Both the position numbers and the translations under genes were made by a program. A stretch of DNA of 64,000 nt. Source: JBBQFC01 sp038321615 (lineage in GTDB: Bacteria > Bacteroidota > Bacteroidia > Flavobacteriales_D > Cryomorphaceae). How positions within the stretch are numbered: position 1 is the first letter of the stretch; each line of letters opens with the position of its first letter. The DNA is taken from contig JBBQFC010000004.1 in assembly GCA_038321615.1 (NCBI GenBank), forward strand, positions 17,616 to 81,615, in the 5' to 3' direction. This document shows, piece by piece, positions 1 to 8,221 of this stretch. The notes below the pieces were generated by a model that saw nothing but the letters and a program-made list of their open reading frames with translations, had not been told where the DNA came from and did not search any database.

Positions 1-2
1 TT

Positions 3-812
3 CAGACCTTTCCGGCCATTGTAGCCAATTATGTAGTAGCCGCCAGCCTTGGTTTCGCTGTAGCCGCGAGCAGCGGAGCCGGTACCGTAATAGATACTTC
101 TTGGATACCTTACGCGTTGGGAATAGGAGCGCTTTTCATCACACTTTTCCGATTAATGGCAAGGAGCAGTCAGCTATTCGGAGTAGGGGTAACGGGTCTG
201 AGTACCAAGATGTCGCTGTTGATTCCGGTCATTATTTTCATATTATTCGATCCGGAAGAATCGGCTACCCTGCCTAAAATGACGGGAATTGCACTCGGAT
301 TATTCGCCGTTTATCTGTCCACTTCGCGAACCAAAAAAGATGAAATTCCATCAACCGACGATGCGCGGAATAAAATGGCTTGGTTGCCATTTGTGGTTTT
401 TGCCGGCAGCGGAGTACTCGATTTAATATTGGCGACGACTGAAAAATACGTTTTGAAAACTCCGGCAGCGGCGACATCTTTCACCCCGCTGCCATTCTCC
501 GTAGCGGGAGTAATTGGCATTTTAGTACTCGCCTACCTTCGGCTAGCAGGTAAGGGCACCATTCGGTTGAAAGACCTGTTGGCCGGAATAATTTTGGGCG
601 TTGTGAACTACGGTTCCATTTATTTTCTACTCCGATTTCTCGGCAGTGGCTGGCTTGATCGATCGGCTGCGATTCCGGTAAATAATATCGGGGTGGTAAT
701 CCTTTCGGCCTTGATCGGTTTAGCCTTCTTCGCCGAAAGGCCAACGCCGCGCAAGGTCTGGGGATTATTTCTTGCTGTAATTTCCATTCTCATTTTAGCA
801 TTTTTGGCCTAA
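3..812 (+). CDS. EamA/DMT-family permease, 5' end cut by window edge
   Basis: The reading frame is open from base 3, so the gene starts upstream of the window; about 269 residues are visible. The protein is a string of hydrophobic segments separated by short charged loops, and it ends in a helix followed directly by the stop, as in drug/metabolite transporter (EamA) permeases. There is a TTG codon at 117, but coding continues through it, so I do not take it as the start. The stop codon TAA overlaps the ATG of the next gene (TAATG, 810-814), which suggests translational coupling. The transported substrate cannot be told. A generic membrane protein of another DMT branch is the main alternative. 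Confidence 0.8.
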   Translation, partial: QTFPAIVANYVVAASLGFAVAASSGAGTVIDTSWIPYALGIGALFITLFRLMARSSQLFGVGVTGLSTKMSLLIPVIIFILFDPEESATLPKMTGIALGLFAVYLSTSRTKKDEIPSTDDARNKMAWLPFVVFAGSGVLDLILATTEKYVLKTPAAATSFTPLPFSVAGVIGILVLAYLRLAGKGTIRLKDLLAGIILGVVNYGSIYFLLRFLGSGWLDRSAAIPVNNIGVVILSALIGLAFFAERPTPRKVWGLFLAVISILILAFLA

Positions 813-1420
813 TGCCTTTTCAGTATCGCACCCTCGCCACCACCGGCGAAAGCTTGTACAAAGCCAAGGGCTCCAAGCATTTTGGCTATGCCTACCGCGT
901 AAGTGATGAAGGATCGATTGGCGAAATATTGGGTGCAATTCGCTCGGCACACCCGCAGGCAAACCATGTATGCTATGCTTGGCGACTTGGTGCAGATGGA
1001 GAGCAGTACCGTTCCAACGACGATGGAGAGCCTAACAATAGCGCAGGAAAACCGATTTTAGGTCAAATTGAGAAACACCAACTTACCCATGTTCTTGTGG
1101 CCGTGGTGCGTTATTTTGGCGGCACCAAACTGGGAGTTGGCGGGTTGATCGAAGCCTACCGCACAGCAGCCGAAATGGCTATCGACGATGCAGAAATCGC
1201 AGAAGTACAGCTTATGAGCCATTTTGAAATAGCCTTCGACTACCCCGATATGAGCAGCCTTATGCTCGCCATCCGCAGCAATCATTGGGAAAGTTATGAT
1301 CCTAAATTTGAAACCACTTGCTCCATCAAGCTCACGACTTTACCTGGCGGCGAAGAGGAAATAAGCGCAGTCTTGGCTGCTTTCCCGAGCATTCGGATAA
1401 ACTTTCTAGGCACTTACTGA
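812..1420 (+). CDS. YigZ/IMPACT family protein
   Basis: This 202-residue protein carries the two hallmark stretches of the IMPACT (UPF0029) N-terminal domain: DDGEP at about residues 70-74 followed by AGKPIL, and VVRYFGGTKLGVGGL at about 98-112. Length matches bacterial YigZ proteins (about 200 residues), with the smaller C-terminal domain following. In eukaryotes IMPACT regulates the kinase GCN2; the bacterial role is poorly defined, and a nucleic-acid or ribosome link is only a proposal. Its start overlaps the stop of the upstream permease, so the two are probably one transcript. Confidence 0.9.
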   Translation: MPFQYRTLATTGESLYKAKGSKHFGYAYRVSDEGSIGEILGAIRSAHPQANHVCYAWRLGADGEQYRSNDDGEPNNSAGKPILGQIEKHQLTHVLVAVVRYFGGTKLGVGGLIEAYRTAAEMAIDDAEIAEVQLMSHFEIAFDYPDMSSLMLAIRSNHWESYDPKFETTCSIKLTTLPGGEEEISAVLAAFPSIRINFLGTY

Positions 1421-1486
1421 TCGATTTCCCTTTGCCTTGAAGGCTTTAAGGCGCCAAAATTTAATGCTTGGCTTCGGTCAGACCGA

Positions 1487-2896
1487 CTATTGCTCTCTCT
1501 TCTTAAACTGAAGAATCTGCAGGGCGGCCACGCCGCGTGCTTGAATTTCGACGATGATTGAGTCGGGGCGATAGCCTATTTCTTTGGGCTCAAGCGTTAC
1601 CTCGCTGAGATCTACCGATATAGACTTCCCAATTTTCCCGTTGTCGATGGCCTGCTCTACCAAAGGTTCGAGGTTATTAATCAGGCTACCCAATGGAAGT
1701 TGAAGTTCGCTGCCGATAGCTTGCATCACCGCCTCATGGAGAATTGCATCGGCAGCTGCAACGAGCATACCACCGTCATCGACTTGGAATGCGATGTCGG
1801 ATGCTATAAGCGCCGTATCTGGGGCGAAAAAACTCAGCTTCCCTTCGAAATAGAGCCCGGCTCGGGTCGGCGAGCTAATATCGGCATAGAGAAGTAATCC
1901 TTTAGGACTCGTTTGGAGCTTGAGCTGATCGATGGTGACCAGGTTCAATTCTTTGCTCAAGGGCTTTTTAACGTGGCTGGAGTTAAGGATGTCGTTGACT
2001 CTTGCCAGCGGAATGACGACCAGAAATCGCATGTCGAACGTATTATCTATCGAGTCGAGCTTCGTAAGATCAGGAAGCGGAACGACGTTTCGCGGTAAAG
2101 TATCATTCTCTATTCGCGTTTCGAGGTAGGCGCTGAGACGTGTCTGCGCCCAAATACCTTCTGGCGTAACCACCACTGATGAGAGCGCCAAAGCTTGCGG
2201 ACTACTTTGAATATAGATTTCAGATATCTTGCGGTTAATTCGAATTGGGCGGTAGAGTTTGGCCCAAATACGCTCAAGGGGTTTCCGAAGATTAACATAC
2301 TTTTTTACGACCTTATCAATCGTTGTTCCTATCACGTCGCTCTGCGCATTCAGAATGCTGTCAACTGCATTCTTTACTGGAAAATTAAAGAAGAGAATAT
2401 GCGCTTCGGGCTCTTCGATATAACGTATGTCGCGGATTTTGAACTTGGTGATGATGTGGTATTTGGTATCAAAATCGATCGGAGTAAGGAGATCGACGTC
2501 CACTACGGCAACAATTTTTGGACTTACCGATACATCGCGGCCGAGCACTTGCCTGGTAATGACGGGTTTAATTTCTATTTTCAATTTCAGATTTACTGTC
2601 AACTCCCCATTTTTCTCCGACAGAATCACTTCCGATTTCCTCAGAATACGAATCGAAGCACCTTCGAGCGAGCCTTTCTTTACATTGGGTATATTGACTA
2701 ATACAACGGGAAGTTTATTTTTGATCACTTCTTCGAGTTCTTCGAAACCTACGAAAATGGGTAACGGTACAGAGCTAAGCGAGGGTTTAGGGGCATCGGG
2801 ATATTCGGAAACTTCGTAGGCTATTACTTGCCTTTCAGATTTTCGATCGCAGGCTACTAAAGCCACCAAAAGGAATAACAGAGCAAAGGAACGCAT
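1487..2896 (-). CDS. DUF4403 family lipoprotein
   Basis: A 469-residue protein with a short N-terminal hydrophobic stretch ending in LVAC (Cys16), a typical lipoprotein cleavage site, so it is probably anchored in an envelope membrane. The rest is soluble and rich in beta-type alternation, with lysine-bearing segments and repeated VDLLTPI/ITIDQLKL-like strands that match my memory of DUF4403, a family common in Bacteroidota with no settled function. It follows the thioesterase gene by 6 bases on the same strand, so the two are likely co-transcribed. It converges with the YigZ gene. The family name is recognised from overall pattern only. Confidence 0.72.
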   Translation of the reverse strand: MRSFALLFLLVALVACDRKSERQVIAYEVSEYPDAPKPSLSSVPLPIFVGFEELEEVIKNKLPVVLVNIPNVKKGSLEGASIRILRKSEVILSEKNGELTVNLKLKIEIKPVITRQVLGRDVSVSPKIVAVVDVDLLTPIDFDTKYHIITKFKIRDIRYIEEPEAHILFFNFPVKNAVDSILNAQSDVIGTTIDKVVKKYVNLRKPLERIWAKLYRPIRINRKISEIYIQSSPQALALSSVVVTPEGIWAQTRLSAYLETRIENDTLPRNVVPLPDLTKLDSIDNTFDMRFLVVIPLARVNDILNSSHVKKPLSKELNLVTIDQLKLQTSPKGLLLYADISSPTRAGLYFEGKLSFFAPDTALIASDIAFQVDDGGMLVAAADAILHEAVMQAIGSELQLPLGSLINNLEPLVEQAIDNGKIGKSISVDLSEVTLEPKEIGYRPDSIIVEIQARGVAALQILQFKKREQ

Positions 2897-2902
2897 AGCA
2901 GG

Positions 2903-3313
2903 TTAGTTAGTAAAAAAAGGTGCAAGTAAACTATACAGAGCCTTTGGACAGCGTATTGGCCGAGACGTGTTTTGATCGACAAAAATTAAAGTTGTATTGG
3001 CTGTGGTCAGGAGCAGTCCCACATCGTTGCGCAAAACGTAAGTAAAATGAATTCGCGTTTCGGGGAGTTCCGTCATCGACGTCTCTAAAGTCAGTAAGTC
3101 ATCGTACAATGCCGCTTGGCGGTATTGGATAGAAAAATCGCGAACGGGCAGCAAAACACCTTGATCTTCGAGCGCTCGATAACTCATGCCCACAGATCGC
3201 AACAGTTCTACCCTTCCCATTTCAAGATAAGCCGCATAATTGCCATAGTACACGAAGCCCATTCGATCGGTTTCGGCGTATCGCACCCGGAAGCTGATCT
3301 CATTTTTTATCAT
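2903..3313 (-). CDS. Acyl-CoA thioesterase, 4HBT hotdog fold (YbgC-like)
   Basis: At 136 residues this has the usual length of single-domain hotdog thioesterases. The N-terminal motif RYAETDRMGFVYYGNY (residues 11-26) is the 4-hydroxybenzoyl-CoA thioesterase/YbgC signature, with Asp16 in the position of the acidic catalytic residue. It should hydrolyse acyl-CoA thioesters in the cytoplasm; the chain-length preference is unknown. A TACATTTG -7 box lies 5 bases upstream of the ATG. The DUF4403 lipoprotein gene follows directly. Confidence 0.88.
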   Translation of the reverse strand: MIKNEISFRVRYAETDRMGFVYYGNYAAYLEMGRVELLRSVGMSYRALEDQGVLLPVRDFSIQYRQAALYDDLLTLETSMTELPETRIHFTYVLRNDVGLLLTTANTTLIFVDQNTSRPIRCPKALYSLLAPFFTN

Positions 3314-3317
3314 CTAT

Positions 3318-3325
3318 CAAATGTA
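3318..3325 (-). promoter_or_regulatory. Bacteroidota -7 box for the thioesterase operon
   Basis: On the minus strand this reads TACATTTG, an exact match to the Bacteroidota -7 consensus TAnnTTTG. The start codon lies only 5 bases further on, so the transcript would have almost no leader. I see no TTTG -33 element at the expected distance. Confidence 0.4.
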
Positions 3326-3856
3326 GAGATAGAAATGGGGAAATTTCAGAATATCCGATCAGTTGATACCTGGCTATAGAAATATCAATTTCGAACATCT
3401 ACAAATCTGATCAAGATGCTTAGAAGCCGCTTAGTTTTTCTCGGGCATCATCATTTCCCACAAATAAACCCTAACTTACCTGCCGCTGCGGGCAAACGAG
3501 TCAAAGGCAAAAACAGATAATCTTAGAAAGCTATTGTGATTGTAAAGTTGGTGTGCTTAATACCCTTACTGTCTAATCATTTAACAATAACTATCTCGCT
3601 ACTTACTCCAATAGTTTGGACAAAATTATGCTACCCCTTTTACGAAAATTTTAGCATAAAAATCAATGTTGACGAGCAAAAGAGAAGGATTAAAAAAAGT
3701 TTACGGTACTGTAAAACTTTTATTGCAAACAATAGGTAAGGGGCTTTTTTTTTCACTTTTTTGTCGGAATATTTGCCACCCCGCTCAAGCATCGATGCAT
3801 GGGTAACGCTATGCGGGAAAAGGTCCATTTATTAACCTAAACTACACTACCAACCA
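3326..3856. other. 531-base AT-rich intergenic region upstream of dnaA
   Basis: No convincing gene is present; the open frames here are short and have no family resemblance. Bases 3536-3780 are strongly AT-rich. I looked for DnaA boxes of the TTATCCACA type and found only one poor variant (TTTCCCACA near 3455), so I do not call an origin. A GC-rich inverted stretch (CCTGCCGCTGCGGGC) lies near 3480-3494. The dnaA promoter must be here, but I could not pick it with confidence. Confidence 0.5.
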
Positions 3857-5287
3857 ATGACGAACAAGCATGAAGAAGTGTGGGAAAGTTGTCTCTCCGT
3901 AATCAAAGACAATGTAAGCCTACAAGGGTACAAAACCTGGTTCGAGCCCATCAAACCCATAAAGCTCGAAAATCAGGTGTTGACCATTCAAGTTCCTTCC
4001 CAATTTTTCTACGAGTGGCTCGAGGAGCATTATATCCATTTGATGAAGAAAATCATCAAGAAAGAATTAGGCGATGAAGGTAGGCTGGAGTATTCCATTA
4101 TAATGGAAAACAGCTATAACGGCGCCAGTCCCTACACGGTTAAAATCCCAACGTCGAACAAGCGAGCCATCAAGAACCCGACGGTTTCGGCTCCGCTCGA
4201 CATCGGGAGTAAGCAGATTAAGAACCCCTTTGTGATTCCGGGCTTAAGGAAGATCAATGTGGATTCTAACCTAAAACCAAACTACTCTTTTGATAATTTG
4301 GTGGAAGGAGATTGCAACCGATTAGCGCGATCTGCTGGTTTTGCCGTCGCCAAAAACCCTGGCGGCACCGCCTTCAACCCACTCCTTATATACGGCGGTG
4401 TTGGTTTAGGAAAAACCCACCTGGCACAGGCCATTGGTATCGAAATCAAAAATCGATTTCCGAACAAAACCGTGCTCTATGTAGAATCCGAAAAGTTCAT
4501 TCACCAATTTATTGACGCGGTGAAGAACAACAATGTGAACGATTTCAGCCACTTCTATCAGATGATTGATGTGTTGCTAATTGACGATGTGCAGTTCTTC
4601 GCGGGTAAGGAAAAAACCCAGGATATGTTCTTCCATATCTTCAATCATCTACACCAAACGGGGAAGCAAATAGTGCTCACCAGCGATAAAGCTCCGGTTG
4701 AAATGCAAGGTATGGAGCAGCGGTTGCTCTCCCGCTTTAAGTGGGGTCTTTCGGCCGATCTTCAGACCCCAAGCCTCGAAACGCGCATCGCCATACTCGA
4801 GAAGAAAATGTACGCCGACGGTATTGAGCTGCCAAAAGATGTAGTCGAATATCTGGCATATAGCATCACAACAAACATCCGTGAACTCGAAGGTGCATTG
4901 ATCTCACTTATTGCGCATTCATCACTCAATAAGCGCGCTGTCAATCTTGATTTGGCTAAGCAGATGATCGATAAATTCGTGAAGAATACCGCTCGCGAAG
5001 TATCAATCGACTACATTCAAAAAGTGGTTTGCGATTACTTCGATTTACCAATAGAGTTGCTAAAATCAAAAACACGCAAGCGCGAAGTGGTTCAAGCGCG
5101 GCAAATAGCCATGTACTTCGCTAAGAAAATGACTAAGAGCAGCCTTGCTAATATTGGTATGCATTGTGGGGGAAAAGACCATGCTACGGTGCTACACGCC
5201 TGCCGCACGGTGAATAATCTGCAAGAGACTGACAAACAGTTTAGAAAATACCTCGACGACTTAGAAAAGAAGTTGAGCATTCAATAA
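3857..5287 (+). CDS. dnaA: Chromosomal replication initiator protein DnaA
   Basis: The 476-residue product has all DnaA domains: an N-terminal interaction domain (residues 1 to about 85), a linker, an AAA+ core with Walker A GGVGLGKTH near residue 180 and Walker B LLIDDVQFF near 240, and a C-terminal helix-turn-helix carrying the DnaA signature GGKDHATVLHACRTV near 438-453. It binds DnaA boxes at the origin, opens the duplex and loads the helicase. The ATG at 3857 gives the usual N terminus. The gene stands alone: divergent from the thioesterase gene and closed by a strong hairpin terminator. dnaN does not follow, which is common in Bacteroidota. Confidence 0.98.
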   Translation: MTNKHEEVWESCLSVIKDNVSLQGYKTWFEPIKPIKLENQVLTIQVPSQFFYEWLEEHYIHLMKKIIKKELGDEGRLEYSIIMENSYNGASPYTVKIPTSNKRAIKNPTVSAPLDIGSKQIKNPFVIPGLRKINVDSNLKPNYSFDNLVEGDCNRLARSAGFAVAKNPGGTAFNPLLIYGGVGLGKTHLAQAIGIEIKNRFPNKTVLYVESEKFIHQFIDAVKNNNVNDFSHFYQMIDVLLIDDVQFFAGKEKTQDMFFHIFNHLHQTGKQIVLTSDKAPVEMQGMEQRLLSRFKWGLSADLQTPSLETRIAILEKKMYADGIELPKDVVEYLAYSITTNIRELEGALISLIAHSSLNKRAVNLDLAKQMIDKFVKNTAREVSIDYIQKVVCDYFDLPIELLKSKTRKREVVQARQIAMYFAKKMTKSSLANIGMHCGGKDHATVLHACRTVNNLQETDKQFRKYLDDLEKKLSIQ

Positions 5288-5300
5288 TGAAATCTCAGGA

Positions 5301-5330
5301 AGCCCCGCAATGCGGGGCTATCTTTTTATT
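5301..5330 (+). terminator. Rho-independent terminator of dnaA
   Basis: AGCCCCGC (5301-5308) pairs perfectly with GCGGGGCT (5312-5319) around a 3-base loop, followed by the T-rich run TCTTTTTATT. It starts 13 bases after the dnaA stop codon. Confidence 0.85.
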
Positions 5331-5391
5331 ACGTACTTTTGAGAATCCAAGAATTGTCGGCAAAGCGTAATACCTACCAAGCCCATTCGAT

Positions 5392-5399
5392 TATCTTTG
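5392..5399 (+). promoter_or_regulatory. Bacteroidota -7 box before the 5409 lipoprotein gene
   Basis: TATCTTTG matches TAnnTTTG exactly and ends 9 bases before the ATG at 5409, implying a near-leaderless transcript. The GGAG between them looks like a ribosome binding site but overlaps the -7 box, so it may be coincidental. No -33 TTTG is seen at normal spacing. Confidence 0.45.
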
Positions 5400-5408
5400 G
5401 AGAGTCGC

Positions 5409-5831
5409 ATGCGTACTTTTCTCCTTATATGCTCTTTTGGCGCCGTCCTGGCGTGCACGCCTCGTGTACAAGGCTTGGAAGGAGCAGCCGAAAAGACCTT
5501 TCCCACCCGGTTTGCCACCAAAGCCGAAAAACCGGGAGCTCCCATTGCTATTAGCCGCGCCGAGCAGATAGGGGACTTACTAGCGTTGGATGTAACATAT
5601 TCTGGAGGCTGCGAAGCACATACCTTTGAATTAGTTACCCTTGGAAATCACCAACCCACATACCCACCCGAACTTCTGGTTAAAATCATTCACAATGCAA
5701 ATGCAGATCGGTGTAGGAATTTCATTCAAGATCGGATTTACTTCGATTTACAGCCTTTCCGCCTCGATGGCACAAACAGGATTAACCTTGTAATGGAAGA
5801 TCAACAAATTACCCAAACATATGATTATTAA
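5409..5831 (+). CDS. Small putative lipoprotein, function unknown
   Basis: I start at the ATG at 5409 rather than one 12 bases earlier because it gives a clean signal (MRTFLLICSFGAVLAC) ending in a lipobox Cys at residue 16. The mature part is about 124 residues, with Cys pairs (GGCEAHTF and DRCRNF) that could form a disulfide and a predicted beta-rich body. I do not recognise the family. Its stop lies only 4 bases before the preferred start of the protease gene at 5836 (and overlaps an alternative ATG at 5821), so both are probably one operon and may act together at the cell surface. Confidence 0.65.
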   Translation: MRTFLLICSFGAVLACTPRVQGLEGAAEKTFPTRFATKAEKPGAPIAISRAEQIGDLLALDVTYSGGCEAHTFELVTLGNHQPTYPPELLVKIIHNANADRCRNFIQDRIYFDLQPFRLDGTNRINLVMEDQQITQTYDY

Positions 5832-5835
5832 GCCC

Positions 5836-8109
5836 ATGAAACTACTCTTGACCTTTTTAACATCCCTACTTACTGGCGTAACCGTGATGGCCCAAATAAG
5901 CCATGGAGGCGAGCCGTACAATTGGAAAAACAGAAATCACTCTGAAGTGGGTTTTTACAGCCTGCCCGCGCAAAATATCGAAGCCTTGCGCCAAGAAGAC
6001 GAGCAGGTAGATCCGTTGAAAAACAGCCCTTATCGCTTTGGCGCCAACGTAGCTGTGGATTTAGATGTCAATAACTCCGGCTCTTGGACCTATTTGCCAA
6101 ATGGCGACCGCATATGGCGAATTGGCATCAATAGTTCAGGTGCCACGAGTCTGAATTTCGTATTCGACCAATATCAACTGCCGGAAGATGGGCGGGTTTT
6201 TGTTTACGCGGCCGATGGAAGCCAATTGATAGGTTCTTTCACTTCCGAAAATGCGAGCCAGGTCGGTTCGCTCGGTGTGGGTCTTATTTTCTCCAATGCG
6301 ATCGTTATCGAATACCATGAGCCGGAAGCTGCGATTGGAACCGGTTACCTACATATTGACAATGTTACACATGGCTATCGGTCGGCGCTAGGGGGCATTG
6401 AATCTACTTTGGAAAAGGCAGGTCCATTTGGAAATTCTGGATCATGCAACATCAATGTGAATTGTCCTGAAGGCCTTCCCTATGGAATACAAAAACGCAG
6501 CGTAGCAGTAATTGTGGTTGGTAATAGTGGAATCTGTACTGGAGCTTTGGTCAATAATACTGCTCAGGACAACAAGCCGTACTTCCTAACAGCCAATCAC
6601 TGCACTCCGGGCAACAATCAGATTCAAAACTGGGTGTTCTACTTCAACCACGATGCCGCAGCGTGCAACGGAAATACTGGGCCTACCAATCAAAGCGTAT
6701 CGGGGGCTACGGTCAGAGCCAAAAATCTATTGAGCGACTTCGCTTTGGTAGAAATGAATAACCCTGTGCCACCGAGCTACAATGCCTGCTATTCCGGCTG
6801 GGATGCTACCGATTCGCAAAGCAGCGTTTCGTCGGCCTATGGCATACACCATCCAGGTGGAGATGTGAAGAAAATTTGTTTTGAAAACAATGCACCTTAC
6901 CACCAATCTTTAGGCGGTTTTGCTTCCGAAGTATGGTACATCGATGAATGGGAACTTGGAGTTACCGAAGGTGGTTCTAGTGGATCGCCCCTCTTTAATC
7001 AATCGGGCGCAATCATTGGCCAATTGGCCGGTGGAGCTGCTGCTTGCAACGGGAGTGTAAACAATGGTCTGTTTGACTTTTACGGCCGCATCGGAGTGTC
7101 GTGGAATACTGGTAGTACTTCGACTACCCGCTTAAGAGATTGGCTGGATCCGGGAAATACTGGGAACCTTATCCTGTCAAACAGCTGTTCTGCGTCCTTG
7201 CCGGCAAATGAAATTACACTTGGAGCCTTTGGCAATGAAGAAACCATTTATTGCTCCCTGGTCGAATACAATCAATCGATCACCGTGTTTAATACAGGCT
7301 CAAATGTTGTAACAAGTTTAACAGGCACCGTGACTTTCAATGGCTCGAGCCAACCCCTTAATTGGACTGGCAATTTAGCCGTAGGTGGAGCGACCACAAT
7401 TAATCTTGGGCTATTTACCCTTCAAGGAGGAATCAATAGCCTGGTGGTAAACATTCCAACCGTAAACGGAATGGCTGACCCTATTCCAGCTGGCAATTTA
7501 AAAACGCAGAATGTAACATTTGGAGAAAATCCTGTAACCGTGACCCTAACTATCAATTTTGATGATTTTCCCGATGAGACTTCGTGGGAGATCGTTAATG
7601 CCAGCGGAACGGTGATATATTCCGGTGGTATATACAGCGAAGATGAATTGCTACTTAATCTAACCTTATGTTTAAACGAAGGTTGCTACACCTTCGTAAT
7701 GGAAGACAATTTTGGAGATGGCATTTGCTGTCAGTACGGAAATGGATTCTATTCCTTAACCGATGCCACAGGAACCACACTCGCAAGTGGTGGAGAATTT
7801 GAGGATATTGAAGAAACCGCGTTCTGCGTGCAGTCGCTGAGCGTGAACTCAAGGGAATTGGCACAAGAATGGTCGATCTTTCCCAATCCTGCCCGAACGG
7901 AGATTCAAATTACTACATCAACAGATCTGGCTGTAAAATCCCTGCGCGTATTCGATCCGACCGGGCGTGCCATTGGTTCGGCAACAGGATCAACTCTGCA
8001 ATCGGGCAATAGCCGAATGGATATTAGTGCGTGGCCGTCGGGAATTTATATTGTTCAGATAGAAACCGTTTTTGGACTCTCGAGCCGCAAATTGGTGGTG
8101 ACGAAATAA
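5836..8109 (+). CDS. Secreted trypsin-like serine endopeptidase with T9SS sorting tail
   Basis: About 757 residues from the ATG at 5836, which opens a signal peptide MKLLLTFLTSLLTGVTVMAQ; an in-frame ATG at 5821 adds five residues. A beta-rich propeptide is followed by a lysyl-endopeptidase-like chymotrypsin fold with a complete triad: His in TANHC (codon 6598-6600), Asp in SDFALVEM (6736-6738) and Ser in GGSSGSP (6979-6981). Several Cys pairs suggest disulfides. The C terminus (IFPNPARTE ... GIYIVQIE ... RKLVVTK) is a type A sorting domain, so the enzyme should cross the outer membrane through T9SS. Its upstream neighbour is a small lipoprotein in the same operon. Substrate specificity (Lys versus other) is not determined. 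Confidence 0.9.
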   Translation: MKLLLTFLTSLLTGVTVMAQISHGGEPYNWKNRNHSEVGFYSLPAQNIEALRQEDEQVDPLKNSPYRFGANVAVDLDVNNSGSWTYLPNGDRIWRIGINSSGATSLNFVFDQYQLPEDGRVFVYAADGSQLIGSFTSENASQVGSLGVGLIFSNAIVIEYHEPEAAIGTGYLHIDNVTHGYRSALGGIESTLEKAGPFGNSGSCNINVNCPEGLPYGIQKRSVAVIVVGNSGICTGALVNNTAQDNKPYFLTANHCTPGNNQIQNWVFYFNHDAAACNGNTGPTNQSVSGATVRAKNLLSDFALVEMNNPVPPSYNACYSGWDATDSQSSVSSAYGIHHPGGDVKKICFENNAPYHQSLGGFASEVWYIDEWELGVTEGGSSGSPLFNQSGAIIGQLAGGAAACNGSVNNGLFDFYGRIGVSWNTGSTSTTRLRDWLDPGNTGNLILSNSCSASLPANEITLGAFGNEETIYCSLVEYNQSITVFNTGSNVVTSLTGTVTFNGSSQPLNWTGNLAVGGATTINLGLFTLQGGINSLVVNIPTVNGMADPIPAGNLKTQNVTFGENPVTVTLTINFDDFPDETSWEIVNASGTVIYSGGIYSEDELLLNLTLCLNEGCYTFVMEDNFGDGICCQYGNGFYSLTDATGTTLASGGEFEDIEETAFCVQSLSVNSRELAQEWSIFPNPARTEIQITTSTDLAVKSLRVFDPTGRAIGSATGSTLQSGNSRMDISAWPSGIYIVQIETVFGLSSRKLVVTK

Positions 8110-8133
8110 GTACTTCCCGCGCTTTAAGATTTC

Positions 8134-8170
8134 AATCCCCGATCTATGCAGATCGGGGATTTTTGTTTTT
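8134..8170 (+). terminator. Rho-independent terminator of the T9SS protease gene
   Basis: AATCCCCGATCT (8134-8145) pairs perfectly with AGATCGGGGATT (8150-8161) across a 4-base loop, followed by TTTTGTTTTT. It lies 24 bases after the protease stop. Confidence 0.88.
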
Positions 8171-8221
8171 AGGTCATAGTTCGCGACAATCTATGGTGTT
8201 CGAGCGGAGTCGGGAACCTTT

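Noticed and set aside
3326..3856. Replication origin upstream of dnaA
   Set aside because: AT-rich but only one poor DnaA-box-like site (TTTCCCACA near 3455); no cluster and no 13-mer-like repeats. Position next to dnaA alone is not enough in Bacteroidota.
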